This document shows positions 9,182 to 18,183 of a stretch of DNA of 64,000 nucleotides, one piece after another. Under the pieces are notes generated by a model. The model did no database searches, had not been told where the DNA came from, and saw only the letters and a list, made by a program, of their open reading frames with translations. The stretch is from contig NZ_CP058557.1 in the NCBI RefSeq assembly GCF_018141165.1, positions 1,798,001 to 1,862,000 on the forward strand, given 5' to 3'. Source of the DNA: Alkaliphilus sp. B6464. Lineage in GTDB: Bacteria > Bacillota > Clostridia > Peptostreptococcales > Natronincolaceae. Numbering within the stretch: position 1 is the first letter of the stretch; each line of letters opens with the position of its first letter. Both the position numbers and the translations under genes were made by a program.

Positions 9182-9358
9182 TATTTTTTAAAATTTTAAT
9201 GATATTTAGTTGAAAAGATCATTAAAATTAATAAATATTTAAATGCTATACAGATGATATCGGGGGTATAATATACAAGGGAATAAGTTTTATACATAGG
9301 CTTAGCTTTAGATTTGATAAACATTAATATAATCTAAATAAAAAGGGAGTGGATATGG

Positions 9359-10213
9359 ATGAAAGTTAGTAAAATAGGAATTTTTAAGAATAGAGTTCCT
9401 TTACTTTTAATTAGTATGTTATTAGCTATAACTATAACGGGTTGTAATATAAGTAAAGGGCCTACTCCTTCTGAAAAACCAGAAGATAAAATTGACAATA
9501 ATATAGATAAGGATAAAGAAGCTATGGAATCAAGAAATACTATAGATGAAAGTATAAAGAATAAGATGAAAATAGTAGAGGAAGAGTCAATATTAGAAGC
9601 TGCTAAAGAGTGGTTCCATGAATTTGATAAAATAGAAGGCGCTTATGTTTTTCAGCACCCTGATGCTACCTATATTAGAATAAACTCTAAAGAGAGACCT
9701 ACTGGAGGCTATTCTATTCATATAAAAGATTATTCAGGAGAAGAATATCATAGAGTTATTAAATTTGAAATAGTAGAGCCGAAGGAAGGGGAGATAGTTA
9801 GTCAAGCTATTACATATCCTTCAGTTATATTAGAAATTCCTTCAGATTCAGTCGGTCAATATGAAATAAGAACAAAAAATGAGGAAGTATTTAAATCTAA
9901 AGAAAAACTTATATTAGCAAAACTTGAATTGCCTAAAGAAAATGAAGGTATAAGCAATCCAGTAAGAATTAAAGGTAAGATTATTGCCTTTGAAGGTGCA
10001 TTTTCTGTAAGAGTTTTAGATGATAAGGATAAAGTGATTTATGAAGAGCATTTACAGGCAGATGCAGGTGGACCTAATTGGGGGAAATTTGATACTGAAA
10101 TAACTTATCCTAAGCCTAATAGTGAGTCTGGTAGTATAGAGATTGGAGAGTATACCGCAAAGGAAGGGGAATATGTAGCAAGGGACAGGGTTTCTATTAA
10201 ATTTAGTGAATAG
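9359..10213 (+). CDS. lipoprotein with C-terminal Gmad2 (immunoglobulin-like) domain
   Basis: A lipoprotein signal peptide with lipobox ITGC (Cys 29) is followed by a charged linker, a middle part with an A/SxxRIxSKERPTGGYSI stretch (protease-inhibitor-like beta segment) and a C-terminal region (about 190-284) reading ISNPVRIKGKIIAFEGAFSV and WGKFDTEI, typical of Gmad2 domains found in spore germination and sporulation lipoproteins. It therefore sits on the outside of the membrane. AAGGGAGTGG precedes the ATG. Exact role unknown; the neighbours are spore genes. Confidence 0.7.
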   Translation: MKVSKIGIFKNRVPLLLISMLLAITITGCNISKGPTPSEKPEDKIDNNIDKDKEAMESRNTIDESIKNKMKIVEEESILEAAKEWFHEFDKIEGAYVFQHPDATYIRINSKERPTGGYSIHIKDYSGEEYHRVIKFEIVEPKEGEIVSQAITYPSVILEIPSDSVGQYEIRTKNEEVFKSKEKLILAKLELPKENEGISNPVRIKGKIIAFEGAFSVRVLDDKDKVIYEEHLQADAGGPNWGKFDTEITYPKPNSESGSIEIGEYTAKEGEYVARDRVSIKFSE

Positions 10214-10273
10214 ATGAAAGATATTGCTTCAAAATTTAAAGTGTGATTTAACCATTATATAGTAAAAAATAAT

Positions 10274-10311
10274 TTTAGGCTGTTAGCAATATTAATTGCT
10301 GGCAGCCTAAC
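10274..10311. terminator. bidirectional terminator between convergent genes
   Basis: TAGGCTGTTAGCAAT (10276-10290) pairs with ATTGCTGGCAGCCTA (10295-10309) with two G-U pairs, loop 4 nt. It lies between the lipoprotein gene and the convergent amidase gene. Confidence 0.75.
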
Positions 10312-10347
10312 TCGTATTGTCTAAGAAAACATAAAGTTTTTAATCTT

Positions 10348-11076
10348 TTACCTATACATATATTCTACAATACCTTCTGCTATTGCTTTTGCCATGATTT
10401 GTTGGTAATCATTAGTTTGTATAAGCTTATTATCTATAGGATTGGTTATAAAACCAGTTTCTATTATAACTCCTGGAGATTTAGATGTTCTCAATATATA
10501 ATAATTACCAGTTGCTATTTCAGCCTTTACATTTGTTATATTTAAAAAGTCTTTAAAAACCATTTTGTTTACGCTATTACAAATACTTTGGGCTAGTTGT
10601 TTACTTTCCTCTGATTCGGAGTAATAGAATATTCTAACACCTCTTACACTGGACTTTTTATATGAATCCATATGGACACTTACGAAGGCTGTAGAATTAT
10701 TACTATCTATAATTGTTCTCCTAGCATGTAGGTCTCTATTATATCTTGAAGACTTTAAATTGCTTTTAGACTCCAATGATACATCAGAATTTCTTGTCAT
10801 AACAACATTTATACCCTTATCCTTTAGTATCTTTCTTAGTTTCAAAGAAACCTGTAAGTTTACAGTTTTTTCTAACAGACCCGCGCTACTAGATCCTCCA
10901 TCTATGCCGCCATGTCCTGGATCTACCACTATAATTTTTCTGTTGGTATTAAATACAGCAATAGGATTGTTTGAAATAAAAAGAGGAATAAGAATTAATA
11001 GTAATATAAATACAATAATTGCTGTTACAATTTTTTTATTAACTTTAATAACTAGAAAAATTGTTTTGTTAAACAT
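10348..11076 (-). CDS. cwlD: N-acetylmuramoyl-L-alanine amidase, CwlD-like
   Basis: A 242-residue protein with an N-terminal membrane helix and an Amidase_3 domain: VVDPGHGGIDGGS (zinc His), LLEKTVNLQVSLKL (zinc Glu), FVSVHMDSY (zinc His) and VIIETGFITN (catalytic Glu). Length and layout match CwlD, which starts muramic-delta-lactam formation in the spore cortex. AAGGTGAT precedes the ATG on the minus strand. Other Amidase_3 cell-wall hydrolases are possible, but the single TM plus bare catalytic domain favours CwlD. Confidence 0.82.
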   Translation of the reverse strand: MFNKTIFLVIKVNKKIVTAIIVFILLLILIPLFISNNPIAVFNTNRKIIVVDPGHGGIDGGSSSAGLLEKTVNLQVSLKLRKILKDKGINVVMTRNSDVSLESKSNLKSSRYNRDLHARRTIIDSNNSTAFVSVHMDSYKKSSVRGVRIFYYSESEESKQLAQSICNSVNKMVFKDFLNITNVKAEIATGNYYILRTSKSPGVIIETGFITNPIDNKLIQTNDYQQIMAKAIAEGIVEYMYR

Positions 11077-11223
11077 AATAAATCACCTTCTTAATAAAAT
11101 CATATAATCCATTATACTCTTAGAAAGATTCATATAGAATTTAAAAGTAAAAATAAACTAAGTCATTATTAAGGGAAAACCCATAGTGCATCTAAAGGTT
11201 AAGTTATATAACTAATGAAAAGA

Positions 11224-11253
11224 TTGACAATTTAAATAGCCCTGTTGTACGAT
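11224..11253 (+). promoter_or_regulatory. sigma-A-type promoter before eutH
   Basis: TTGACA (11224-11229), 18-nt spacer, TACGAT (11248-11253), about 60 nt before the eutH start. Confidence 0.5.
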
Positions 11254-11314
11254 GTAAAGGAAGGTTAAAATGTGCAAAAATTAAGAACATATATAGAAGG
11301 GGCATAAGTCTAAA

Positions 11315-12436
11315 ATGAATGATATAATACTATATATTCTTATGGTTTTTATGGGATTAGGAGCATTGGATAGGGTATTTGGATATAAATTAGGGCTTGG
11401 GCAAAAGTTTGAAGAAGGGTTTATGGCAATGGGGAATTTAGCCTTATCAATTATAGGAATTTACTCCATAGCACCTCTATTATCTACAAGCTTAGAAAAA
11501 ATAGTAGGACCTGTATTTTCTTTTTTAGGGGCAGATCCTGCAATATTTCCTGCATCTATTTTAGCTTCTGATATGGGAGGATATCTTTCTGCGATAAAAA
11601 TGGCTGAAAATCAGGAAATTGGTCTTTTCGCAGGTTTAATATTATCTTCTAGTTTAGGCACAGCTGTTATTTTTACTATACCAATAGGGGCCGGACTTAT
11701 TCAAAAACAAGATTATCCTTATTTTACAAAGGGAATATTAGCAGGACTTTTAACTGTTCCTATTAGTGGATTTGCAGGGGGCATATCTATGGGCTTACCA
11801 ATAGGAATATTAGTTAAAAATCTTCTGCCTATTATTTTTATTGCACTTATTTTAGGTATAGGCTTAAGTAAATGGCCTCAAAAAATGATTACAGGATTTT
11901 ATTGGTTTAGCAAGTCAATTGTAACCTTAGGGACATTAGGTCTTGTAATTTCAATTATACAAAATGTAACAGGAAAAATAATAATAACGGCTATGGAGCC
12001 TTTTGAGGAAGGACTTAAAATTGTTGGAAGTATTTCTATTATTTTAGCTGGTGCTTATCCTATGGTACTTGTTATGACCAATGTATTTAAAAAGCCTTTA
12101 GCAAAAATGGGTAATGCTTTGGGTATATGTGATAAGGCTACCACAGCTTTAATTATGAGCTTGGCAAACAATATACCGGGGTTTGCTAATATGCACGATA
12201 TGCACGAAAGAGGAAAGGTAATGGTTTCGGCCTTTGCCGTAGGTGGAGCCTTTGTATTAGGTGGACAACTGGGATTTGTTGCAGGAATAGATAAGTCTAT
12301 GCTTACACCTTTTATTGTAAGCAAAGTTGTTGGTGGTGTAGGGTCTATAACTATAGCATATCTGATTACAAAGCCAAATCAAAAAAATATATCTAATTAT
12401 GAGGAAGAAAAAATATTGGAGTTAGCTATCGAATAA
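11315..12436 (+). CDS. eutH: ethanolamine permease/utilization protein EutH
   Basis: A 373-residue polytopic membrane protein with about ten hydrophobic segments. Recognisable EutH stretches are YILMVFMGLGALDRVFG, FPASILASDMGGY, GLPIGILVKNLLP and ANNIPGFANMHDMHERGKV. It brings ethanolamine across the membrane. No other eut gene lies in the window, but it sits next to the B12 operon, which makes sense because ethanolamine ammonia-lyase needs adenosylcobalamin. A GGGG-type ribosome site precedes the ATG. Confidence 0.88.
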   Translation: MNDIILYILMVFMGLGALDRVFGYKLGLGQKFEEGFMAMGNLALSIIGIYSIAPLLSTSLEKIVGPVFSFLGADPAIFPASILASDMGGYLSAIKMAENQEIGLFAGLILSSSLGTAVIFTIPIGAGLIQKQDYPYFTKGILAGLLTVPISGFAGGISMGLPIGILVKNLLPIIFIALILGIGLSKWPQKMITGFYWFSKSIVTLGTLGLVISIIQNVTGKIIITAMEPFEEGLKIVGSISIILAGAYPMVLVMTNVFKKPLAKMGNALGICDKATTALIMSLANNIPGFANMHDMHERGKVMVSAFAVGGAFVLGGQLGFVAGIDKSMLTPFIVSKVVGGVGSITIAYLITKPNQKNISNYEEEKILELAIE

Positions 12437-12438
12437 AT

Positions 12439-12570
12439 GTGATCTTTTCTGCAATTGTTACAGGATATGGTAGGGGCATATCAGAAGTTGGTGCTATAAT
12501 AATTGTAGGTGGTAATATAAATGGAAAGTTGTGTGAGTTGCACAAATTAAGAAACCTATTACTAGGTTGA
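12439..12570 (+). pseudogene. remnant of tungstate ABC-transporter permease (TupB-like)
   Basis: An open stretch of 43 codons immediately after eutH translates to ...AIVTGYGRGISEVGAIIIVGGNI..., the conserved inner-membrane-permease loop of TupB/WtpB-type tungstate transporters (…GRAISEVGAVMIVGGNI…). The rest of a ~230-residue permease is missing on both sides. No ribosome site precedes the possible GTG start. Interpreted as a deletion remnant. Confidence 0.7.
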
Positions 12571-12596
12571 CAATGATATTGTAACTAAACTATAAT
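12567..12596 (+). promoter_or_regulatory. sigma-A promoter of the B12 operon
   Basis: TTGACA (12567-12572), 18-nt spacer, TATAAT (12591-12596): both boxes perfect. It starts just upstream of the cobalamin riboswitch. Confidence 0.8.
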
Positions 12597-12621
12597 AAGT
12601 TTATAATATAAAATTAAATAA

Positions 12622-12790
12622 TTTCAAGGTGCTTTGTTTATAAAGTTAAAAGGGAAAGAGGTTGAAATCCTCTACAGCCCCCGCTACTGTGAGCAGGTAT
12701 GAAATCTTCGTATCCACTGGGAAACTGGGAAGGGAAGATAGTAAATAGATCTGTAAGTCAGGAGACCTGCCTTGAAAAGGAAAGAATCAC
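12622..12790 (+). ncRNA. cobalamin (AdoCbl) riboswitch
   Basis: The leader contains the ordered conserved blocks of a B12 riboswitch: AAGGTGCTTTG start, GGGAAAGAGGTTGAAATCC, ACAGCCCCCGCTACTGTGA, ACTGGGAA and the B12 box AGTCAGGAGACCTGCC (about 12756-12771). It lies between a consensus promoter and an intrinsic terminator, so it most likely turns the cob/btu operon off by termination when cobalamin is plentiful. Confidence 0.95.
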
Positions 12791-12859
12791 AGCTTCGGAG
12801 GGAAGTATGGAAGGTTCATCATATAATCATATCTAACTTTATCTTATCTGATGAATTCA

Positions 12860-12888
12860 ACACATAGACACTCTATGTGTTTTTTTGT
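12860..12888 (+). terminator. riboswitch-controlled terminator
   Basis: ACACATAG (12860-12867) pairs with CTATGTGT (12873-12880), followed by seven T. Placed about 70 nt after the aptamer and before cobQ, it is the probable expression platform. Confidence 0.85.
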
Positions 12889-12932
12889 TTTCCAAGACAA
12901 AAGAAAAATAAAATCCTAAAGGAGGTGTCAAA

Positions 12933-13811
12933 TTGGCTAAAAATATTATGCTTCAGGGAACATCCTCTTCAGTTGGTAAAACAATACTAACTGCTGCACT
13001 ATGTAGAATTTTTAAGCAAGATGGTTTTTCAGTAGCACCTTTTAAATCTCAAAATATGACATCTAATTCATTTATAACTAAAGATGGTAAAGAGATTGCA
13101 GGTTCCCAAGCTATACAGGCAGAAGCGGCTGGAATTGAGGTTACAGTAGAAATGAACCCTATCTTATTAAAGCCCACCAGTGACAGAAAAAGCCAAGTAA
13201 TAATAAATGGAGTTTTAACTAGTAATATGCCAGCTTCACTTTACCAAGAGAAAAAGATAGAACTAAAAAAGGTAATAAAGAATGCATATGATGTTTTAAG
13301 TAGTAAATTTGATATTTTAGTAATTGAAGGTGCAGGAAGTCCAGCAGAAATTAATTTAAGTAAAAATGATATTGTAAATATGGGGTTAGCAAACTTAGTA
13401 GATGCTCCTGTTATTCTTATCGGGGATATTGATAGGGGAGGTATTTTTGCTTCTATATATGGAACTATTATGCTCCTTAATGAAGAAGAACGAAATAGAA
13501 TAAAAGGATTTATTATAAACAAATTTAGAGGAGATTTGGAGATTTTAAAACCAGGCATAAAAATGCTAGAGGATTTGGTGAACAAGCCCTGCTTAGGTGT
13601 AATTCCATACTTTGAAATTAATATTGAAGACGAAGATAGCTTGGTTGATCCTGAGGAAGCCGGTAGAAGAAAAGATATTAAAGAGAAATCCAGTGCAGAA
13701 GATTATAAAAAAATAAAGGAATTAGAATATGATAAGCTGGCTACTACTGTTAGAGAGAATATTGATATAGAAAATATTAGAAGTATTATGGGGATTAATA
13801 ATGGACAATAG
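12933..13811 (+). CDS. cobQ: cobyric acid synthase CobQ/CbiP lacking the glutaminase domain
   Basis: Residues 1-235 are a normal CobQ synthetase half: [21 protein letters not shown] (P-loop, key GTSSSVGKT), [41 protein letters not shown] and [12 protein letters not shown]. The protein then jumps to a short tail ([21 protein letters not shown]) like the extreme C-terminus of full CobQ. The whole class-I glutaminase domain with its catalytic GxC motif (about 200 residues of a normal ~500) is absent. CobQ amidates cobyrinate side chains using glutamine; this form could use only free ammonia or be inactive. TTG start after GGAGGTG; overlaps cbiB by 11 bp. First gene of the riboswitch operon. Confidence 0.88.
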   Translation: MAKNIMLQGTSSSVGKTILTAALCRIFKQDGFSVAPFKSQNMTSNSFITKDGKEIAGSQAIQAEAAGIEVTVEMNPILLKPTSDRKSQVIINGVLTSNMPASLYQEKKIELKKVIKNAYDVLSSKFDILVIEGAGSPAEINLSKNDIVNMGLANLVDAPVILIGDIDRGGIFASIYGTIMLLNEEERNRIKGFIINKFRGDLEILKPGIKMLEDLVNKPCLGVIPYFEINIEDEDSLVDPEEAGRRKDIKEKSSAEDYKKIKELEYDKLATTVRENIDIENIRSIMGINNGQ

Positions 13812-14751
13812 CATTTTGTTACTAATTGTAGTCGCATTAGACTTTGTATTAGGTGATCCACCAAATTGGCCTCATCCAATTAGGTGGATAGGATTGAGCA
13901 TAAGTAGATATGAAAAAATCATCAGAAAAAGCGGATTAAATTTAAAGCTGGGAGGATTTATATTAGCTTTACTATCTTTAGCTACCGTTTTGACTGTGTC
14001 TACATTAATACTTAAAGTAACTCAGCTTATACATCCATTATTTGAAACCATAATTATGATATATTTACTCTACACTTCTATAGCTGCTAAATGTTTAGAT
14101 GTGGAGGCAAAAAAGGTACACAAGGCAGTGTATGAAAAAGATATAGAAAAAAGTCGAAAAATGCTATCCTATTTAGTTGGAAGAGATACTTCCCAATTAG
14201 ACTTTGAAGAAGTAATAAGAGGTGTTGTTGAAACAGTGGCAGAAAACACCATCGATGGAGTACTAGCTCCGCTATTTTACATGGGCATTGGATTTTACTT
14301 CGGAGTTCCAGTACAGTTTGCTCTGGGCTATAAAGTAATAAATACTTTAGACTCTATGGTTGGATATTTACAGGAGCCTTATATAGAAATAGGCTATGCA
14401 TCTGCAAAACTAGATGACATAGCAAATTATATTCCTGCTCGTATAGGTAGTCTTTTTATGGTCTTAGCGGGAGGATTACTAGGCTACAATGTTAAGCAAG
14501 GCTTTAAAATTCTAATAAGAGATAGAAGAAACCATAAAAGTCCAAATTGTGGCTATCCAGAGTCGGCTGTAGCAGGACTACTTAAAATACAGCTTGGAGG
14601 AACTAATACATACTTTGGTCAAAGAGTATATAAACCAACTATAGGCGATGAAGATACTCCTTTAACAGCGAAACATATAATTAATACTATTAAAATTATG
14701 TATGGTGCAGAGTTTTTAATGGTAGTAGGATTTATTTTAATGAATATTTAA
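13801..14751 (+). CDS. cbiB: adenosylcobinamide-phosphate synthase CbiB
   Basis: A 316-residue membrane protein starting with [24 protein letters not shown], the CbiB hallmark (key D-x-x-x-GDPPxWPHPxRxxG). Later come [28 protein letters not shown] and [17 protein letters not shown]. It attaches the aminopropanol phosphate arm to adenosylcobyric acid. Its start lies within the end of cobQ. Confidence 0.95.
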   Translation: MDNSILLLIVVALDFVLGDPPNWPHPIRWIGLSISRYEKIIRKSGLNLKLGGFILALLSLATVLTVSTLILKVTQLIHPLFETIIMIYLLYTSIAAKCLDVEAKKVHKAVYEKDIEKSRKMLSYLVGRDTSQLDFEEVIRGVVETVAENTIDGVLAPLFYMGIGFYFGVPVQFALGYKVINTLDSMVGYLQEPYIEIGYASAKLDDIANYIPARIGSLFMVLAGGLLGYNVKQGFKILIRDRRNHKSPNCGYPESAVAGLLKIQLGGTNTYFGQRVYKPTIGDEDTPLTAKHIINTIKIMYGAEFLMVVGFILMNI

Positions 14752-14784
14752 AGCTAAACATAGTATAGAAGGGGAGTCAGAAAA

Positions 14785-15825
14785 TTGAATAAGCATGGGG
14801 GATATTTTGGTCACAAACAAAGAGAAGTAATAGACTTTAGTGTAAATATTAATCCTTTAGGGGTACCATCTAAGCTTATGAAAGAGCTAGAAAAGGAGCT
14901 ACCAATGTTAATACGGTATCCGGAAATAGATGGTAAAACAGCTAAAGAAACTTTGTCTAAGTATTTGGACAAGGAAGCTGATAAAATAATTTTGGGAAAT
15001 GGTGCGACGGAGCTTATTTATCTATTTGCTAGAGCTATAAAGGCATCTAAAGTTTTGTTGATACAGCCAACTTTTACAGAGTATGAAAGGGCTTTTCAAG
15101 TTTCAGGTAGTAGTATTTTTCATTTTTATACACATGAAAAGGCTGGATTTCGTATAGATATGCCAGAACTATTAGCGAGTATAGAAAATCTAAATCCCCA
15201 AGTAGTGGTACTTTGTAACCCAAACAATCCAACAGGTGTATTTTATGAGCCAGAGGAGCTTATGCCACTATTGGAAGTTATTAAGAAGAAAAATTGCTAT
15301 CTATTTGTAGATGAGTCCTTTATAGATTTTACTGAAAAAATTTCTTTAAGTAGCTTTGTAGAAGAGTATCCAATTTTTATTTTAAGATCTATGACTAAAA
15401 CTTATGGAATACCTGGTCTAAGACTAGGATATGGACTTGGAGACACAGATATTATTAAAGAACTTAACTATATAAAAGAGCCATGGACTATTAATAGTTT
15501 GGCCCTAAAGGCAGTAGATATTTTACTTATGGATAATGATTATTTTAATCGTACACAGAAATGGTACGAAGAAGAAAAAAACTTTTTATTAAATGGATTA
15601 TCTTCGATTAATAATATAGATGTTTTTCCTAGTGAAGGAAACTTTTTTCTGTGTAAACTAAAGAATTCTTCTGGGGAGAATGTAAAAAGTACTCTACTGA
15701 ATTATGGTATATATATTAGAACATGTACCGATTTTAAAGGATTAAACGATCAATTTATACGTCTTGCCGTAAGAGGTAGAGAAGAAAATGAAAAATTAAT
15801 ACATAGTTTGTATAACTTGATTTAG
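14785..15825 (+). CDS. cobD: threonine-phosphate decarboxylase CobD (aminotransferase fold)
   Basis: A 346-residue PLP enzyme: N-terminal HGG and IDFSVNINPLG, CNPNNPTG, VDESFIDF and the PLP lysine in SMTKTYGIPGLRLGY, with a final RLAVRGREEN. The N-terminal HGG...DFSxNxNPLG is typical of CobD/CobC-type enzymes and separates them from histidinol-phosphate aminotransferases. It makes (R)-1-amino-2-propanol phosphate, the substrate of CbiB. TTG start with GGGGAG upstream. Confidence 0.9.
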   Translation: MNKHGGYFGHKQREVIDFSVNINPLGVPSKLMKELEKELPMLIRYPEIDGKTAKETLSKYLDKEADKIILGNGATELIYLFARAIKASKVLLIQPTFTEYERAFQVSGSSIFHFYTHEKAGFRIDMPELLASIENLNPQVVVLCNPNNPTGVFYEPEELMPLLEVIKKKNCYLFVDESFIDFTEKISLSSFVEEYPIFILRSMTKTYGIPGLRLGYGLGDTDIIKELNYIKEPWTINSLALKAVDILLMDNDYFNRTQKWYEEEKNFLLNGLSSINNIDVFPSEGNFFLCKLKNSSGENVKSTLLNYGIYIRTCTDFKGLNDQFIRLAVRGREENEKLIHSLYNLI

Positions 15826-15851
15826 ATTTGAATATTTTAGGAGGAAAATTA

Positions 15852-17093
15852 ATGAAAAAAATATTAAGAATTACATCATTTACTTTAATGCTAGTTATGC
15901 TACTTACTAGTTTAAGTTTTGCTTCGGCAAGTAATTTTACAGTGGCTGGAAGTAAAAAGTCTGTTGTTATGGAGAACCTAAATGGAAGAACCTATATTGC
16001 AGGTAAAAGTCTTAATACATTAGGACTGAATATTTCTGTTAAAAATAATGTTGCTACAGTTAAAAATAACCAAGTTACTTTTGAGTTTACTATAGATACA
16101 AACCGTATTAAAGTAAATGGAGTTCCAATGACTTTAGATGCAAAAACCTATAAAAAAGGACAGGAAGTATATCTTCCTCTACGTTTTATTATGGAAACCC
16201 TTGGTTATGAGATTAAGTGGGATAATAATACAAGAGGGATTAGTGCTATTAAAACTAAAGAAATAACCTATCCTATAACCTTTGAAGGTGAAGGAAAGAA
16301 ATATACAGTAACTAAGGCGCCGAAAACTATAGTATCTTTAGCACCAAGTGTAACAGAAACATTATTTGCAATAGGTGCAGAAAATATGATTAAAGGTAGA
16401 ACTCAATATTGTACATATCCAGTAGCAGCAAAGTCAATTAAAGATGTTGGAACTATGAAAGATCCTAGCACAGAGGTTGTTGTTTCTATAGGAGCAGACT
16501 TAGTTATTGCAGGTACCCACTATAAAGAGGAAGTATTAAAGCAATTTGAAAAGGCAGGAATTAATGTAGTAGCTAAGAATTCTCCTAATACATTAGATGA
16601 AATGTATGATTATACTTTAAAAATGGGTGCTATTGTAGGGAAAAACTATGAAGCTAGGGCTTTAGTTTCTACTATGAAAGCTAAAGTTGATACTGTAGAA
16701 GCTTTTACAGCGAGAATTAAAAATAAGCCAAATGTGTATTATGTAGTTGGTACAGGGCAAGGTGGAGAGTACACAGCAGGGAAAGATACATTCATAGCAG
16801 ATGTAATTAAAGTTACAGGTGGAGTTAACGTAGCTAATGATATTACAGGCTGGAAATATAGCTTAGAAAAGCTAGTGGATAATAATCCAGATATTATTTT
16901 TGGGCCAGCTGATGGATACAATACTATGGCAAGTAATCCTAATTATGCTGGACTAAAGGCTATAAAAAATAAAAAATATATTACAGTAGATAGAGATATA
17001 TTTAGCAGACCATCTCCAAGACTAATAGATGAAGGGCTTAAAGTTTTAGTTAGAGCATTCCATGGAAATTTAGCTGATCTATTAAATTTCTAA
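15852..17093 (+). CDS. btuF: cobalamin-type ABC transporter substrate-binding protein with N-terminal stalk domain
   Basis: Signal peptide (KKILRITSFTLMLVMLLTSL...), then a copper-amine-oxidase-N-like domain (VNGVPMTLDAKTYKKGQEVYLPLRFIMETLGYEIKW, key residues YLPLRF, about 30-135), then a BtuF/FhuD-type periplasmic-binding fold (IVSLAPSVTETLFAIGAE ... GVNVANDITGW). The extra N-terminal domain probably links it to the cell wall. No lipobox cysteine is seen, unusual for a Gram-positive binding protein. Start at 15852 has AGGAGG; a longer frame from 15828 lacks one. B12 specificity is inferred from the operon. Confidence 0.85.
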   Translation: MKKILRITSFTLMLVMLLTSLSFASASNFTVAGSKKSVVMENLNGRTYIAGKSLNTLGLNISVKNNVATVKNNQVTFEFTIDTNRIKVNGVPMTLDAKTYKKGQEVYLPLRFIMETLGYEIKWDNNTRGISAIKTKEITYPITFEGEGKKYTVTKAPKTIVSLAPSVTETLFAIGAENMIKGRTQYCTYPVAAKSIKDVGTMKDPSTEVVVSIGADLVIAGTHYKEEVLKQFEKAGINVVAKNSPNTLDEMYDYTLKMGAIVGKNYEARALVSTMKAKVDTVEAFTARIKNKPNVYYVVGTGQGGEYTAGKDTFIADVIKVTGGVNVANDITGWKYSLEKLVDNNPDIIFGPADGYNTMASNPNYAGLKAIKNKKYITVDRDIFSRPSPRLIDEGLKVLVRAFHGNLADLLNF

Positions 17094-17131
17094 TAAGCTT
17101 GGACAAAAGTATTTAAGGTAAGGGATAATAA

Positions 17132-18172
17132 ATGTCGAAAAAAAATGGCTTTAAAATAATAATATTATTAATAGCTTTATTTCTATGTATGATTATTGCA
17201 ATAACATTGGGGGCAGTTAGAATTCCTGTAATGGATACAATAAATATTATTGGAAGTCGTATTGGAATTTTAAACTCTAAGATTGACTTAAGCAAAATAA
17301 AGGAATCTAATATATTTATTGTACTTAACATAAGACTTCCAAGAATTATATTAGCTGCATTGGTGGGAGCTATACTTGCTTCAGTAGGGGCTTCCTACCA
17401 AGCTATTTTTAAAAATCCAATGGCAGATCCCTTTGTCATGGGGGTATCCTCTGGGGCAGCTTTTGGAGCAACAATTAGCATTGTTTTAGGATTAAATCAA
17501 GGAATATTTGGCTTTGGGTTTACATCGATAGCCGCATTTCTAGGGGCATTGGCAACAACAGCTATAGTTTATAATTTGGCCCGTATTGGCCATAAAATAT
17601 CAACCACTTCTATTTTGTTGGCAGGTATTGTTATGAGCTCCTTATTATCATCAGGAATTTCTATTATGATGATTTTTAATCAGGATGAACTAGCTAACAT
17701 AGTTTCATGGACCATGGGGAGTTTTAATGGTGCCAATTGGAACCAAATTATTATAATTGTATTCCCAGTACTAATAGGGCTTTTATTTCTATCTTCCTTA
17801 GCCAGAGAAATGAATGCCATAGTTATGGGAGAGGAAGATGCGCAAAACATGGGAGTAAATGTAGAGTTAATTAAAAAATTAATCTTAGTGGTAGCATCCC
17901 TTCTTTCAGCATTAGCTGTTTCAGTTAGTGGTATTATTGGGTTTGCAGGAATTATTGTTCCGCATCTTTTTCGTATAATATTTGGGTCAGACCATAAAGT
18001 ATTGATTCCAGTATCTGCAATAGGTGGAGGTATTTTTCTACTGCTTTGTGATACCTTAGCAAGGACAATTGTTCCAGGACGAGAATTACCTGTCGGAGTA
18101 ATTACCTCAGTGTTAGGAGGACCTTTCTTTTTATATTTATTAAAGAAGGCAAGAAACAAAACCATGATGTAG
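17132..18172 (+). CDS. btuC: FecCD-family ABC transporter permease (BtuC-like)
   Basis: A 346-residue protein with about ten membrane segments. FecCD hallmarks: RLPRIILAALVGAILASVGASYQ, NPMADPFVMGVSSGAAFGA, MGEEDAQNMGVNVE and GIIGFAGIIVPHLFR. It is the membrane channel for the binding protein encoded just before it. Within the B12 riboswitch operon, so corrinoid is the probable cargo, although the family also moves siderophores and heme. Confidence 0.9.
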   Translation: MSKKNGFKIIILLIALFLCMIIAITLGAVRIPVMDTINIIGSRIGILNSKIDLSKIKESNIFIVLNIRLPRIILAALVGAILASVGASYQAIFKNPMADPFVMGVSSGAAFGATISIVLGLNQGIFGFGFTSIAAFLGALATTAIVYNLARIGHKISTTSILLAGIVMSSLLSSGISIMMIFNQDELANIVSWTMGSFNGANWNQIIIIVFPVLIGLLFLSSLAREMNAIVMGEEDAQNMGVNVELIKKLILVVASLLSALAVSVSGIIGFAGIIVPHLFRIIFGSDHKVLIPVSAIGGGIFLLLCDTLARTIVPGRELPVGVITSVLGGPFFLYLLKKARNKTMM

Positions 18173-18183
18173 CGAGGGATAAA

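Noticed and set aside
10760-11107. Plus-strand frame opposite the amidase gene
   Set aside because: Shadow of the cwlD-like gene, which has the conserved zinc and catalytic residues and a ribosome site.
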